Of a stretch of 26,366 nt of DNA, positions 10,303-19,743 are shown one piece after another (the stretch's first letter is position 1; the number at the start of each line of letters is the position of its first letter). This stretch comes from Isoetes engelmannii (taxonomy: Eukaryota > Streptophyta > Lycopodiopsida > Isoetales > Isoetaceae). The position numbers were made by a program, and so were the translations under genes. The notes beneath the pieces were generated by a model, which did no database searches, was not told the DNA's origin, and saw only the letters and a list, made by a program, of their open reading frames with translations. The stretch covers positions 1 to 26,366 of the forward strand of contig JAANSK020123346.1 in the NCBI GenBank assembly GCA_011763485.2, read 5' to 3'.

Positions 10303-10863
10303 TTACTTCGGATTCTTCAGCACAATGATGACAGAGTCGCCTCGTAAAAACATCTTGCTGATAAACCTGTCTTTATTCACGGGTTTTGCTTTCTTTTTGC
10401 CTTTCCCTGTCTTGGGAAGCTCAGTCCACATTTCCTTGACATTCTCCAGGACCATGTTGCAATGCCTGTCAAATGCTTTCACTCTTCCCAGAAGTTTCCG
10501 GTTATTTCTGCAGTTAATCAGGACCTGCATAATGGACGCAGTTTCGTAAGGAACAAATGAACTCCCACTCATTTTGTTGCAAGTTAACCCTAAAGGACCG
10601 GAATAGTTTTCGGTGAATATAGTCAAAAAACCCTAATACTTTCTATGCCCTAGTTTACTACGGCAAGGAAAACCTACCTGAGTGTTCTGTTTGACGCTGG
10701 TGGTAAGCACAGAAAGAGGGCCGGTGCTGAATTCGTCAGATTCGACCTTTTCTGTATCTTCTTCCATGGGACGTGCAGAACTGCAAAACAGCACACAACC
10801 TAAATCAGTATCAAACATATAACAATGCGAGGTCGAGGCGCTTTTCCAGACAAATAACCTCAT
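10303..10863 (-). CDS. SmD2: Small nuclear ribonucleoprotein SmD2 (three exons)
   Basis: SmD2 is one of seven Sm proteins forming the ring around spliceosomal U snRNAs in the nucleus. Coding exons on the minus strand are 10863-10859 (ATGAG), 10780-10678 and 10524-10303, giving 330 nt or 109 residues, the usual plant length. Intron 1 is 10858-10781 (78 bp, GT-AG) and intron 2 is 10677-10525 (153 bp, GT-AG). The start was chosen because joining ATGAG to exon 2 gives [10 protein letters not shown], matching the plant N terminus. Sm1 runs from about residue 34 to 66 ([20 protein letters not shown], then [16 protein letters not shown]) and Sm2 is [16 protein letters not shown] near the end. The GKGKKKA loop typical of D2 lies between them. 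All conserved residues appear intact. A TATA box and a telo-box lie just upstream. Intron 1 is a multiple of three and stop-free, so its retention would keep frame. Confidence 0.95.
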
Positions 10864-10911
10864 GTTTGATGCCGGAATAGAAGAAGGCGCTCGGTTGCTG
10901 CAGCAAGAGAT

Positions 10912-10920
10912 TTAGGGTTT
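10912..10920 (-). promoter_or_regulatory. Telo-box AAACCCTAA
   Basis: On the minus strand the sequence reads AAACCCTAA between the TATA box and the SmD2 ATG. This telo-box motif is frequent in promoters and 5' UTRs of plant translation and RNA-processing genes. Function here is inferred from motif and position. Confidence 0.6.
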
Positions 10921-10935
10921 GGTATTTTCCGATGG

Positions 10936-10943
10936 TTTATATA
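10936..10943 (-). promoter_or_regulatory. SmD2 TATA box
   Basis: The minus strand reads TATATAAA, about 73 bases before the SmD2 ATG. A start site about 30 bases downstream would leave a 5' UTR of roughly 40 bases. No other candidate promoter lies closer. Confidence 0.6.
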
Positions 10944-10944
10944 A

Positions 10945-12066
10945 CCATGCCAAAAATAAGTCACAGTTTTTTTGGGTTGCCCGTAGGGCAATCCTAGGCG
11001 GTATTTTGGAGGGATAGCTAGAGGGCACCCATTAGAATATATTGGAATATCTCTTATGGACGGCGGTAGACTTTTGGGCTTCGGGGCCAGTTTGGGACAG
11101 TTAGACGGAGAGGATTTATGGGTGTCGAATGGAAGGTGGAGATGCGCCTAAAACGGCGAGGCTATCGCAGCCTTATGCCAAGCCTTACAACGTTATGATG
11201 CGCCTCTGCCATATTTTTTTAGCCTAGGGTGTTTTGGGGTTCTTAAGCTTCCTTTGCTGTGCTTTGTGAAACTGTATAGAGACTTTGTCTTGGCGCAGTG
11301 GCAGATTGAAGGATAGTCCAGTTTATGCCAGAGCTTGGTAGAGGCGTAGTAGAGGCGTGGAGCTTTGCAGTTATGCAAATGCCAGATCTGTGTTTTCACC
11401 CCTTTCGTTGCAGTTCTTGCAATGACAAGTTCCTTCAAGCAGAGAAAAGAGATAGTTAGGTTGTTTCTAATTCCTTTTTCTATTATCCTCTTTCCTCTTT
11501 AATCAAAATGTGTTGCAGTCTCAAAGATTGTGGCAAATCAAATGGAAACTTCACACCTAGGTTGAGTAAACGGTGTTAGTTTTATGATTTTCTATTTCAA
11601 CTAAGGATGTGTTTTTTTAGTAGTGAGGCGAAGATATATTGTTTTCCTGGCACTGGCAGAAGTTCATGGGCTCTATCACTGAACAGGGCGTTCATACATA
11701 TGTGGGCTATGCCAAGGGCATTCCGGGGCCGCATCGCCATGCCAAAAATCTATAACCATGCCAGGAGTTCAATTTCCTAGACCTTTTTTTCTACTGCAAT
11801 GGCATTACATAGAAGTTGGGTGTGAAAGAAATTGGTCTAATGCATACGTGTTGCCAAATAGATAGGAATGCCACATTCTAGAATGGGGCTCGCATAAAAA
11901 CGACAAAAACTCCCGAAAAGAAGAGAACTTTCTTTAGCAAACGGGATCGAGGATAAGGATCAAAGGATGAAGGCCAAAGAAGAGGAAAATCTGAGAAGGA
12001 ACATGTCATAGCATGAAAAAAATGCCAAATTGTTCAAGCCAAGCAGAGAGAAGCCCCTCCCCTGCC
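10945..12066. other. Intergenic, no gene
   Basis: Non-coding. The phrase ATAACCATGCC recurs next to the SmD2 promoter (about 10942) and at about 11751, which suggests dispersed repeat debris. Open frames of 60-80 codons on the minus strand have no domain support. Confidence 0.45.
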
Positions 12067-12434
12067 TGGTTTGAAAGAGAAGAGAACAATGTACTGCTGA
12101 GAGACGATGAGGAAGCGTCGATGAGATGTTGCTGAAGAACCACACCTAAAATAGCGATCTCCCACCAGAAAATGCCTGTAATGCATGCATGCGAGACATG
12201 CATGCTAGCCCCCTTCTAGAATCTCGATCCGATGGCTCGGATCGATGCTATTTTCTAGTAGCATCATTGTGTGAGTTGTTAGGCTTCTCATTCATCTCTC
12301 AGCAGATTTTCTACAATGGTGGATAGTGAGTAGCCGCACATATATGACTACCCACAAAGAAAAAATAAAGGGAATATCCAATTATAGAACTTGGACCCAA
12401 AAAATTACAATGCTAATAAATGTTGGTTGTGGTA

Positions 12435-12519
12435 CTTGCCGAAAGCTTATCATTGGGATTAAAAAACCCCGCCCTTTTGGGTTTTCGAGGAAAAACCCTA
12501 GTGATAAGCTTTCGGCAAG
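12435..12519. mobile_element. Short foldback, 18-bp perfect inverted repeats
   Basis: CTTGCCGAAAGCTTATCA (12435-12452) is the exact reverse complement of 12502-12519, enclosing a 49-base interior with further GGGTTTT/AAAACCC complementarity. This would form a long hairpin and looks like a tiny MITE or foldback inserted in the copia-like relic. Confidence 0.7.
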
Positions 12520-12638
12520 AAGCTTTGACAAACGTATGGCTGAAAATCGAAACCCATGAATGGAGAAGTCGAAGGTGCTGCCGCTTGTTAATATGTACCT
12601 ATACATCACCGACACTGAAACACGAGTAAAAAAAGAAA

Positions 12639-12724
12639 AAACCTCGAAAACCGAGGGGTTATTCAGGCGTGCCATGCCACAAAACCTCGAAAAGCGAGGG
12701 GCTGGTTACGCGTGCCACGCGACA
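12639..12724. repeat. Diverged 43-bp tandem duplication with hairpins
   Basis: Two adjacent copies start near 12639 and 12682. Each holds a small hairpin, CCTCGAAAACCGAGG (12642-12656) and CCTCGAAAAGCGAGG (12685-12699), followed by a GCGTGCCA-CC/GC-rich part. Copies differ at about a fifth of positions. Confidence 0.7.
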
Positions 12725-13081
12725 AATACAATAAGAAAAAATTAAGAGGGGGAGGGTGAGTTCAAAGAGAAGAGAACAGTGTACTGCTGAGAGACGACGA
12801 GGAAGCACTGATGAGATGCTGCTGAAGAACCACGCCTAAAATAACGATCTCCCACCAGAAAATGCATGCATGCGAGACATGCATGCTCGCCCCCTTCTAG
12901 AATCTTGATCCGATGGCTCGGATCGATGCCATTTTCTACTAGCATCATTGTGTGAATTGTCTAGTTATCAAGCATATCGAATAATAATGTCCAGTTATAA
13001 TATGACCAGAATTTAAGGGAGAAAGCCTATCCAGTGTATCTAAACAATCAGATTTGGGATTCTTGTGGTCTTTTTTCTATT

Positions 13082-13423
13082 GTGGATGATAAGGACTACC
13101 CTCAGTAGCCTTAATCAACTACCAAAAAGGGCGGATCCTTAATGGAAATCGTTATCCAATGGGCCCCAACCCTTCCAGGCTTTATCCCATACCCCACAGA
13201 CCATATCAATTCCTCCCCTTCCTCGAGATGCTTGCCCTCAAGCATGCATAACACACTAATGTTGCCACGAAATTGAACCTTGGCTCTGATACCAGATTGA
13301 TAAGGACTACCCTTATTAGCCTTAACCAACTTCAAAAAGGGCGGACTCTTCATAGAAATCGTTATCCAATGGGCCCCAACCCTTCTAGGCATTATCCCAT
13401 ACCCCACATACCATATCAGTGGA
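13082..13423 (-). mobile_element. Complete TRIM retrotransposon with TSD
   Basis: Two terminal repeats, 13087-13208 (122 bp) and 13298-13418 (121 bp), both start TG and end CA and share about 90 percent identity. They enclose only 89 bp. On the minus strand the interior begins, three bases after the LTR, with TGGTATCAGAGCC (13282-13294), the plant primer-binding site complementary to initiator-Met tRNA. It ends with a polypurine tract GGAAGGGGAGGAAT (13209-13222) against the other LTR. The element is flanked by a perfect 5-bp target duplication GTGGA (13082-13086 and 13419-13423). It encodes no protein, so it depends on enzymes of other elements. The LTR divergence implies an old insertion. 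Confidence 0.93.
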
Positions 13424-14670
13424 CAACCAGGAAGAAGTTCCATTCTAAAGGACTGCAGAACTTGGTACAATTAATTGTGTTCTTGCAAGGATTAGTTTCT
13501 ACAAGGATCTGTTTTTACTTGTGCAGGTGAACTATGGGTCTTTCCAAGGAATTTGACAGCTGTACAAACAACACTAATACGTCTTATTGCATAGAATTCT
13601 AAAACATATGTTTATTGCAACTTTTGTAATAGAAGGTGTTGTCATGTTAGTCTACTTCAAACTTGTGAAAATAATTTCGCCAACATAATGAAATTTAATT
13701 TAATTTAATTTAGTAGTTTAACATCATACCACTATGGCAGCATCCCTTCTGCGACCTACGACGACACATTTTCAGACACACACCACACATGATGAGACTC
13801 GCACTCACCCACGTCATTCTCAGCACATACTACACATGATGAGACTTGCACTCATCCACTTACCACCTGATGGTAACCAGTGGATTATTAGGATGCAACT
13901 GTGAAATCTAAATGTTCTTTTATATCTTCTTTTCTTTATTGCAGCATATGCATGGCATTACTCTAAATTCAGGTAATTGTAGCAAACTATCGGCTTTGAA
14001 GGATAATCATTGCCAAATGCATTTGTTAGCAACCCTTCAGTTGTATTTGCTCATGAAAACGAATTGACTATGGAAGTTTTGGCAGCCAATTCATTTAAAC
14101 AGGCTATTGTGGCATCACGAAGGCAATCTAGGCATCAACTTGAACAATATGGTGCATATTTGAATCATGTTTTCATCATTGTTTCATGGAGCATCAAGAA
14201 GGATTCTATATTGATTACATTATGGTGTGAGAGTCATGTTCTTTCATAAGTGATGAAGTGTTGTTTCTCTTTTTTTTATCATCCAATGATACATGATTTG
14301 GTATCAAACATGCAAGGGACAAGTTTTATGTGACACGTATTAAAGAATGTTGAGGAGACAAATAATCAAGATTATAAGCCTAGAAGAAGAGTTTTGGCAA
14401 GAGGCTATAGATAATAAAAGCAAACTCTAGGGAGGTTTATACAGAATTATTTTTTATGACTTAATACTTTGATACGTAAGATAATTTGAGACAAATAATC
14501 AAGATCATAAGCCCATTAATTGGAGTATTTTTTACAAGAAGAGTTTTTGTCAGCGGCTATAGGTAATAAAAGCAAACTCTAGGCAATGCGGGAACATCAT
14601 ACATTAGCAAAATTCCTATTAGGTTGGATGAGCTGACAAATGAGGTCACCAAGATGTTAATCTCAATCGA
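13424..14670. other. Intergenic with small direct repeats
   Basis: A tandem pair of about 46 bp sits at about 13766-13860, sharing ACACATGATGAGACT. A direct repeat of about 80-95 bp occurs at 14352-14431 and 14488-14583, sharing GAGACAAATAATCAAGAT and AATAAAAGCAAACTCTAGG. A 79-codon frame at 14010-14249 has no recognisable domain. Confidence 0.5.
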
Positions 14671-16447
14671 TCATTTCATTTGTTTAGGCTGTAAATGGGT
14701 ATGTTGTGGAACAGAACCCATCACCTCACCATCAGCACTCATATGACAGCACTCAAAAGCAGGATAACGTTCATCTAAAAGTAGAAGAAAACATTGATTG
14801 GAAGATTTACGTACCAGCTTCTTAGCCTGAAGCGACGACACGATCTTGGAAGCTCCCACCAGCTCCCTTGCAAATAGATCTCACGTCTATCATGCTTCAG
14901 CGTCAATATTCCAATCTATTGCAATAGGCTTAATATACTGCAACCATGTTATCCCCAGCACCACATCATAACAGTCGACATCCAAGAGGTCAAATCAAGA
15001 TTTTCATGGTAGTTGTGAATGTGCGAAGGCACCCCAGAATCACTCACAAAAGGACCATCAACCTTATATTGGTTGGTCTTTTCACAAGGCAATTGCTGTC
15101 ATTCCACCAATTTAGAAGAGATGAACATATCAGAAGAGCCACAATCCAGTAACACCACCACGTTTCGGCCCTTAATCTTGCCCAAGAACCTAATAAAACA
15201 TCCATCAAACATATCCATGATGTCTTTGCCTGCAGGGCTTGTCAAGCGCGCAAAGCTCTTCCATGGCAATGGCCGATACTGTCTTAGATTCCAGTTCCTC
15301 ATCAGTCTTTTTAGTCACATTTGCTTTCTTGTTATCATCTTTCTTGTTCTGTGGCTGAGAGCATTCACGACTATAGTGCCCATGCTCTCCACATCTATAA
15401 TAGCAGGAAATCCCCTTCCTGGAACCACTAGTCTCCGAGTCCACTTTACGCTTCTTGGACTCTCCACCTGCAGACTTAGGCTTAGACTGTTCAAGCTTCT
15501 GCTTCTTGAAGAACTTAGATTTCTTGTTTGAGAACATACGAGGTGTCTCATTAGCAGACTCATCCTCTTCCCCAAGCTGACGAGCCAACATGGCCGCTCT
15601 CTCAAAATCCTCGGGCTTCAACCTGATGATCTGCTTTTTAACAACAACGTTTGATAGATCACCTAAAAAGAAATCAACTTGCCAAGCTTCGAACAAATCT
15701 CCAACCTTGTGAATGTACCTTATTAATATAAGCACCAAGAGAACCTGTCTGTTTACAGTACCGCAACCTCTCGAGTGCATCACGAGCATCATGCTGAGGT
15801 GCATACTCATCAATAAAGTACTTCCTGAAATCAGACCAGGTATTAACCTCCTTTTTCATGGTAGGACCATTCCACCGACTATAGGCGTCCAATTTCAGTC
15901 GCATCTGTGCAATAAACAATCGTGCCTTGTCACCTTTATTGGTAGCCTCAAAAAAGGTCTCCAGCTTGTCATTTCAAGCCAATGCCTTCTCATCAGTGCC
16001 CTTCCCATCCCAATCTGGGATCTTGGTGTGCTCGAGCCTACGCATGTCCTCCTTTGTTAATCCGGTACTCTTCAGTGAATGCTCCATAGCAACACTACTA
16101 CCCGGTACATCTGGGTCTACCACCACCGTCAGAGATTTCCCTTTCTCAGCAGACTTCCCATGGCCATCTATACCAGCAAGGGTCTCCAATACAGTTCTCA
16201 TAGCAGCCTGTGTGCATCCAATACTGCCTTGAGGCTCTACTGCACACCCAGCAAATCCTCACCCCACTTGGTCTGCCTGGATTCCATGTTCTTCTGGGTT
16301 TTCTGTACACGGCAGCCAGCCCATGTACATCAAGTTCCTCCTCCCTAGGGGTCACCTGCCCTGCTATGGCATGTGCGCCCGCACTAGTATCGGCGTGCTC
16401 CATCTCATCTACTCAAGGTCCAAGCCGCATCTTCGGCTCTGATACCA
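14671..16447 (-). mobile_element. Degenerate Ty3/gypsy gag-protease with primer site
   Basis: Reading on the minus strand from 16447, TGGTATCAGAGCC (16447-16435) is an initiator-Met primer site. It is followed by Gag: a long N-terminal part, the retrotransposon Gag core with WSDFRKYFIDEYAP (about 15850-15810), a basic stretch, and a zinc knuckle CYYRCGEHGHYSREC (about 15407-15363). Next come the aspartic protease with LLDCGSSDMFIS (about 15150-15115) and its C-terminal LDVDCYDVVLGITWLQ with IDW (about 14970-14900), then a spacer frame down to 14671. Frameshifts near 15720, 15300 and 15100 and a stop near 15974 make it non-functional. The zinc knuckle has one extra residue between the first two Cys (C-x3-C instead of C-x2-C). 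Reverse transcriptase and integrase are missing. The 5' LTR should lie just above 16450, but its far end is not evident. Confidence 0.88.
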
Positions 16448-17724
16448 CTATCATGAACCAAAAAATTTAGCCCAAAAACTTCAATTCATATTCACATAAA
16501 ACCATCAGAGTACACAAAACAACAGCTGCCTCCCACGAGGCTATATACGTGCAAGCCACGTATACTGATAACAAAGTACAATACAAGATAACTATATACA
16601 CACACGTCACCCGCCAGCTATCAAATAGCCTGCACATGGCTCCACGTGTTAATAACATGCATAATCGTTATGAAATAGAGTAAACTTAAAGCAATGACTG
16701 ACTGACAGCAAGAGCACACATATGGAATCCACCACATGCACCATAACATGTGCCACGCAGATGCTCCCCACCATATCTAGACAGTACGTCATCTGAAACT
16801 CCCACGCTGGTGGATCCAATGCAAGAGAGAAACTGCAAGCATTCTAAGAACCTAGATCACTAGCCTATTGGCTACATCCACCACCGTCCCATACCAGTGA
16901 TAGATTTCACCTCATCAGTATCTAACAGTTCTAATCTAGACGAGCCACGCCCATCTACATAGCTCTACATAGCTACACAAAACTCTCTAGACCAACATCT
17001 ATGATGTTCGTCTGCTCTGCATTAACAAATGCAGAACCAATATCTTAAGGATACCACTCTAGAACACCATGTAACACTAAACTGTTGATAAGTATTTAGC
17101 ATTGTCCCATACCAAGCTAAACACCCTCTCATTAGTTTAGAAGGGGCTCTTGATATATGAACACCCTGTATTCATATAGGTACCATTTATATAACACCGG
17201 GTATTCTACGTAGTACTAAGGGGAATCACAGGAGAGGCTGGTCTCCAGTGCAACAATCTACGACGAGGAACTAGCATTAAGATCTTGGCAGCAAGATTAA
17301 AGTATTCTACAAATACTCCCGGATTACACAATAAATCCGAGAGAGCTACCAGACCACCATTAACCAACCGTTTACAGATTTGCAGTCATGCCCTTGACTC
17401 TCAAGCTATTCAACTGCTTACAAATCTCAAGGGACCGCCATGGTTTTCACATCCAAGCGGTTGCAGTCCAGCTGCGTCCTTAAATCAACGTAAGCCTGAA
17501 TTCTCACCTAGAGGAAAGTAAGAATTCCGAAATAACTATCCCAGAAATCACTGGCCGACACATCAATTCATCTTTTAAGAAGCTCCCATATGCTACCATT
17601 CTTCCTCTACGAATTGCCACCGGCCTTCTCTCTGTAGCCTTCTACCCTCATGTTCTCTTTGTGACCTGCATCGCCTTCTGCCGACGTGGCAATGCCACAT
17701 GGCAATCTCTAATAGCATATTGAT
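16448..17724. other. Probable LTR remnant and unassigned sequence
   Basis: By position the first part should contain the 5' LTR of the minus-strand gypsy element, beginning on the plus strand near 16454 (TGAACC). No second LTR copy is in the window, so its extent cannot be set. The rest is non-coding as far as I can see; the frames at 17285-17521 and elsewhere lack domains. Confidence 0.45.
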
Positions 17725-18099
17725 GTGCTAGAAGCAGGTTCGGCAGCCCAGGTCTATCCAACCAGGCCACTCTGCTGCTGCACACAGCAAGCTAGTCACA
17801 TCCCTGATTCATCTCCCACTGCAGTATCTGCTCTGCCATCTCAAGAACCCTCTTTTGAGATGGTGCCATTTAGTGTGTGTGACAATGTTTCGAGTGATAT
17901 GGATGTGATAGAATCATCTTCCTTGAATCTAGCTATGGTAAGGCCACTGGAAATGACAGTTTATCCAGATGCAATGGGAGCTATTGTGGCTCCATCTATG
18001 TCATCTTCTTTTGCATTTCAGTCTTCACCATCACAGATTCCTAAGACTGTTGTAGAGCATGGTGATGATTGGAAAATTGTTACACAAGAAGGCAGCTAG
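17725..18099 (+). other. Unrecognised exon-like frame, Ser/Pro-rich
   Basis: A 124-codon frame open from a GTG codon, ending in TAG at 18097-18099. Several possible acceptors (GCAG near 17735, CCAG near 17750 and 17763) precede it, so it may be a last exon. The product is rich in Ser, Pro and Met without transmembrane segments. It ends in HGDDWKIVTQEGS, where DDWKIV (18064-18081) fits the acidic-W-x-x-[ILV] pattern of ATG8-interacting motifs. An A-run at 18273-18283 lies about 175 bases after the stop, so it may be the 3' part of a gene or of a retrocopy. Family not recognised. Confidence 0.35.
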
Positions 18100-18272
18100 A
18101 AAAAAATGACCTTTAGCAGTCATGGGTTCTTTAGAGGATAGTCATACTAAATGAACTTCTGAGATGTACAGGTAGCCTTGCACAGAGGGAAATTTTCTCC
18201 CTTTGAGTTTTAGACATGTCTCTCAGCTTATTGTACTTTTTTTCTTGAAATTTATCTCTCGTACTTCAAAAG

Positions 18273-18283
18273 AAAAAAAAAAA
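18273..18283 (+). other. A-run, possible retrocopy tail
   Basis: Eleven consecutive A residues downstream of the 17725-18099 frame. They could mark the end of a reverse-transcribed message; alone this is weak. Confidence 0.3.
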
Positions 18284-18709
18284 TCTCCGATATTCAGGGT
18301 GCTCCATTTTCAACGGTATTTATACCATTTATTATGGAAAGCCCATTTAACTTAAGGAATTTATTGGTGCGCTATAAGTGCCACGTCTGTAGCACAAAAG
18401 AGCCGAGCACCGTATTGGAGAAAATTGGCGTCCATGTAACCGGGCGCCACCCTTGAGAATATTCCCACTCACTAAGACATTCTCTGGCTCCGAATTGGGG
18501 CGCTAGAATTTCCGCAACATTACCTTAGCTAATGTTGCTCTAATTAAAAATTCTAATTAACTTTCCCCCTAATCTAAATTGCCCAGCGTGCTTCGCAAAC
18601 AAACTAGACCATGTGACCACAATGACTCAATGCCAACATGCACCGAACATTGTGTTAGCCCATACAAGGCATGCATGTCAATTTATAAATATGATCTGTA
18701 CACTTTGGA
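18284..18709. other. Intergenic, no gene
   Basis: Nothing recognisable before the DHDPS fragment begins. Homology to DHDPS stops abruptly near 18710-18725. Confidence 0.5.
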
Positions 18710-18724
18710 CATGAGAAATTTGTT

Positions 18725-19015
18725 CCTAAGCTAATCAAGAACTTACTTGAAAGTAGGAACATAAAAATAAATGCAAAGCTAATGCCTCTGATGGACTGGT
18801 TATTTGTTGAACCAAATCCCATTGGAGTCAATACTGCACTAGCGCAGCTTGGCATCATACAACCAATTTTTTGCTTGCCATATGTTCCATTAGATATAAA
18901 ACAAAGGCAAGAATTTGTAAAGATTGTTCATGACATTGGGCGTGAACTTTTTGTTGGGGATGAGGATGTTAGAATTTTAGATGATGACGACTTTGTTTTC
19001 ATCGGATGTTACTGA
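18725..19015 (+). pseudogene. Dihydrodipicolinate synthase C-terminal fragment
   Basis: DHDPS condenses pyruvate with aspartate semialdehyde in the plastid, the first committed step of lysine synthesis. The frame at 18782-19015 encodes the last 77 residues with plant hallmarks: [20 protein letters not shown], then AQLG, LPYVPL, EFVKIV, IGRE and the terminal VLDDDDF-like [12 protein letters not shown]. About 20 more family-like residues ([20 protein letters not shown]) extend the same frame up to about 18725, and a frame change near 18722 precedes them. The rest of the protein, including the catalytic Lys and Tyr region, is absent, and non-homologous sequence lies upstream. It is therefore a truncated gene copy, perhaps a retro-fragment or an isolated last exon. 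The remaining codons are intact, so truncation is not ancient or a distant upstream exon exists outside the homology I can see. Confidence 0.85.
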
Positions 19016-19401
19016 TTTGGTTACAAGGTTTTGGCAGTTACATCTTGTATTTGATGTGTTGATCTTTGCTTCCAATATGTTAGAGAAATGGATTTGCTCA
19101 TATTTCAACTTACGTCATCATGCTTATTAAAGAGGCAAAAGCCAGTTGAAGTTGAAAAAGACCTTCTAAAACCTGAATTATGCGAGCGCAGTCCTTTTCC
19201 ATGTTCTTGCCTTGCGCTTTAAGTTCTTGTCCTTCATTTGCGGTCTTTCATTCATCGCTATCATGTATAACCACGGCGAGGTATCATGGAGACACTTTTT
19301 TTTTCCTTATTTTTCATGCATGCCCATGTAATTGAGGCCGACAAACCTTCATGTTCACACATGCATGATATAAACATAACTCAGAATATTGACATAGCAA
19401 A
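19016..19401. other. Intergenic
   Basis: Possible 3' flank of the DHDPS fragment. A 62-codon frame at 19286-19474 is in a different frame from the relic that follows and is not supported. Confidence 0.45.
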
Positions 19402-19743
19402 GTGGATGAGCTCCTGGAAAAGCTGGATGAGAAGAGTTTTGAGCAGAGGCTACAGGATGCCAGAGCACTCATAGAGAATACAGATAAATCATGGCAAGCA
19501 ATAGATCCTCAGTTTGGAAACCCGAGCAAGTTTAAGGAACTTCTTCAATTAGAAAGTTAGGAGGGAGCATTTAGCCGTTCAAGGAAGAAGATGAACAAAG
19601 CTGGATCCAAAAAATTCCTAGGGGCTGAGTCTTCTGAATGGACTGGACCTTTGCCTGGTGCGTTGCTTGGAACATGAGTGACCATCGAATCTGGTGGAAC
19701 TGAGCATGTTGAATTATTGGCCGAAGCTATGGAAGTTACCTAA
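19402..19743 (+). pseudogene. Unrecognised coding relic
   Basis: One frame of 114 codons to TAA at 19741 reads like real protein: VDELLEKLDEKSFEQRLQDA, RALIENTDKSWQAIDPQFGN, PSKFKELLQLE and later SEWTGPLPGALLGT and HVELLAEAMEV. It is interrupted by TAG (about 19558) and TGA (about 19675). The composition (charged helices, few rare codons) and absence of stops apart from those two suggest a decayed exon. I cannot name the family. An acceptor-like CATAG just upstream could mark an exon edge. Confidence 0.45.

Larger units (their letters stand above)
12067..12960 (+). mobile_element. Possible truncated LTR retroelement (direct-repeat pair)
   Basis: A block of about 210 bp at 12067-12280 recurs in the same orientation at 12757-12960 with roughly 7 percent divergence and an 8-bp indel near the ATGCATGC motif. 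The second copy begins with TG right after a polypurine run (AAGAGGGGGAGGG, 12744-12756), as a 3' LTR follows its polypurine tract. Between them, a frame near 12350-12420 reads ISNYRTWTQKITMLI, resembling the start of copia-type Gag. A TGGTGGATAGTGAG at 12315 could be a degenerate primer site. No target duplication was found and the repeat ends do not agree, so a segmental duplication remains possible. Confidence 0.4.

Noticed and set aside
14298-14308. TTGGTATCAAA resembling a retroelement primer site
   Set aside because: The match to the initiator-Met PBS ends after TGGTATCA, and no LTR end or Gag follows.
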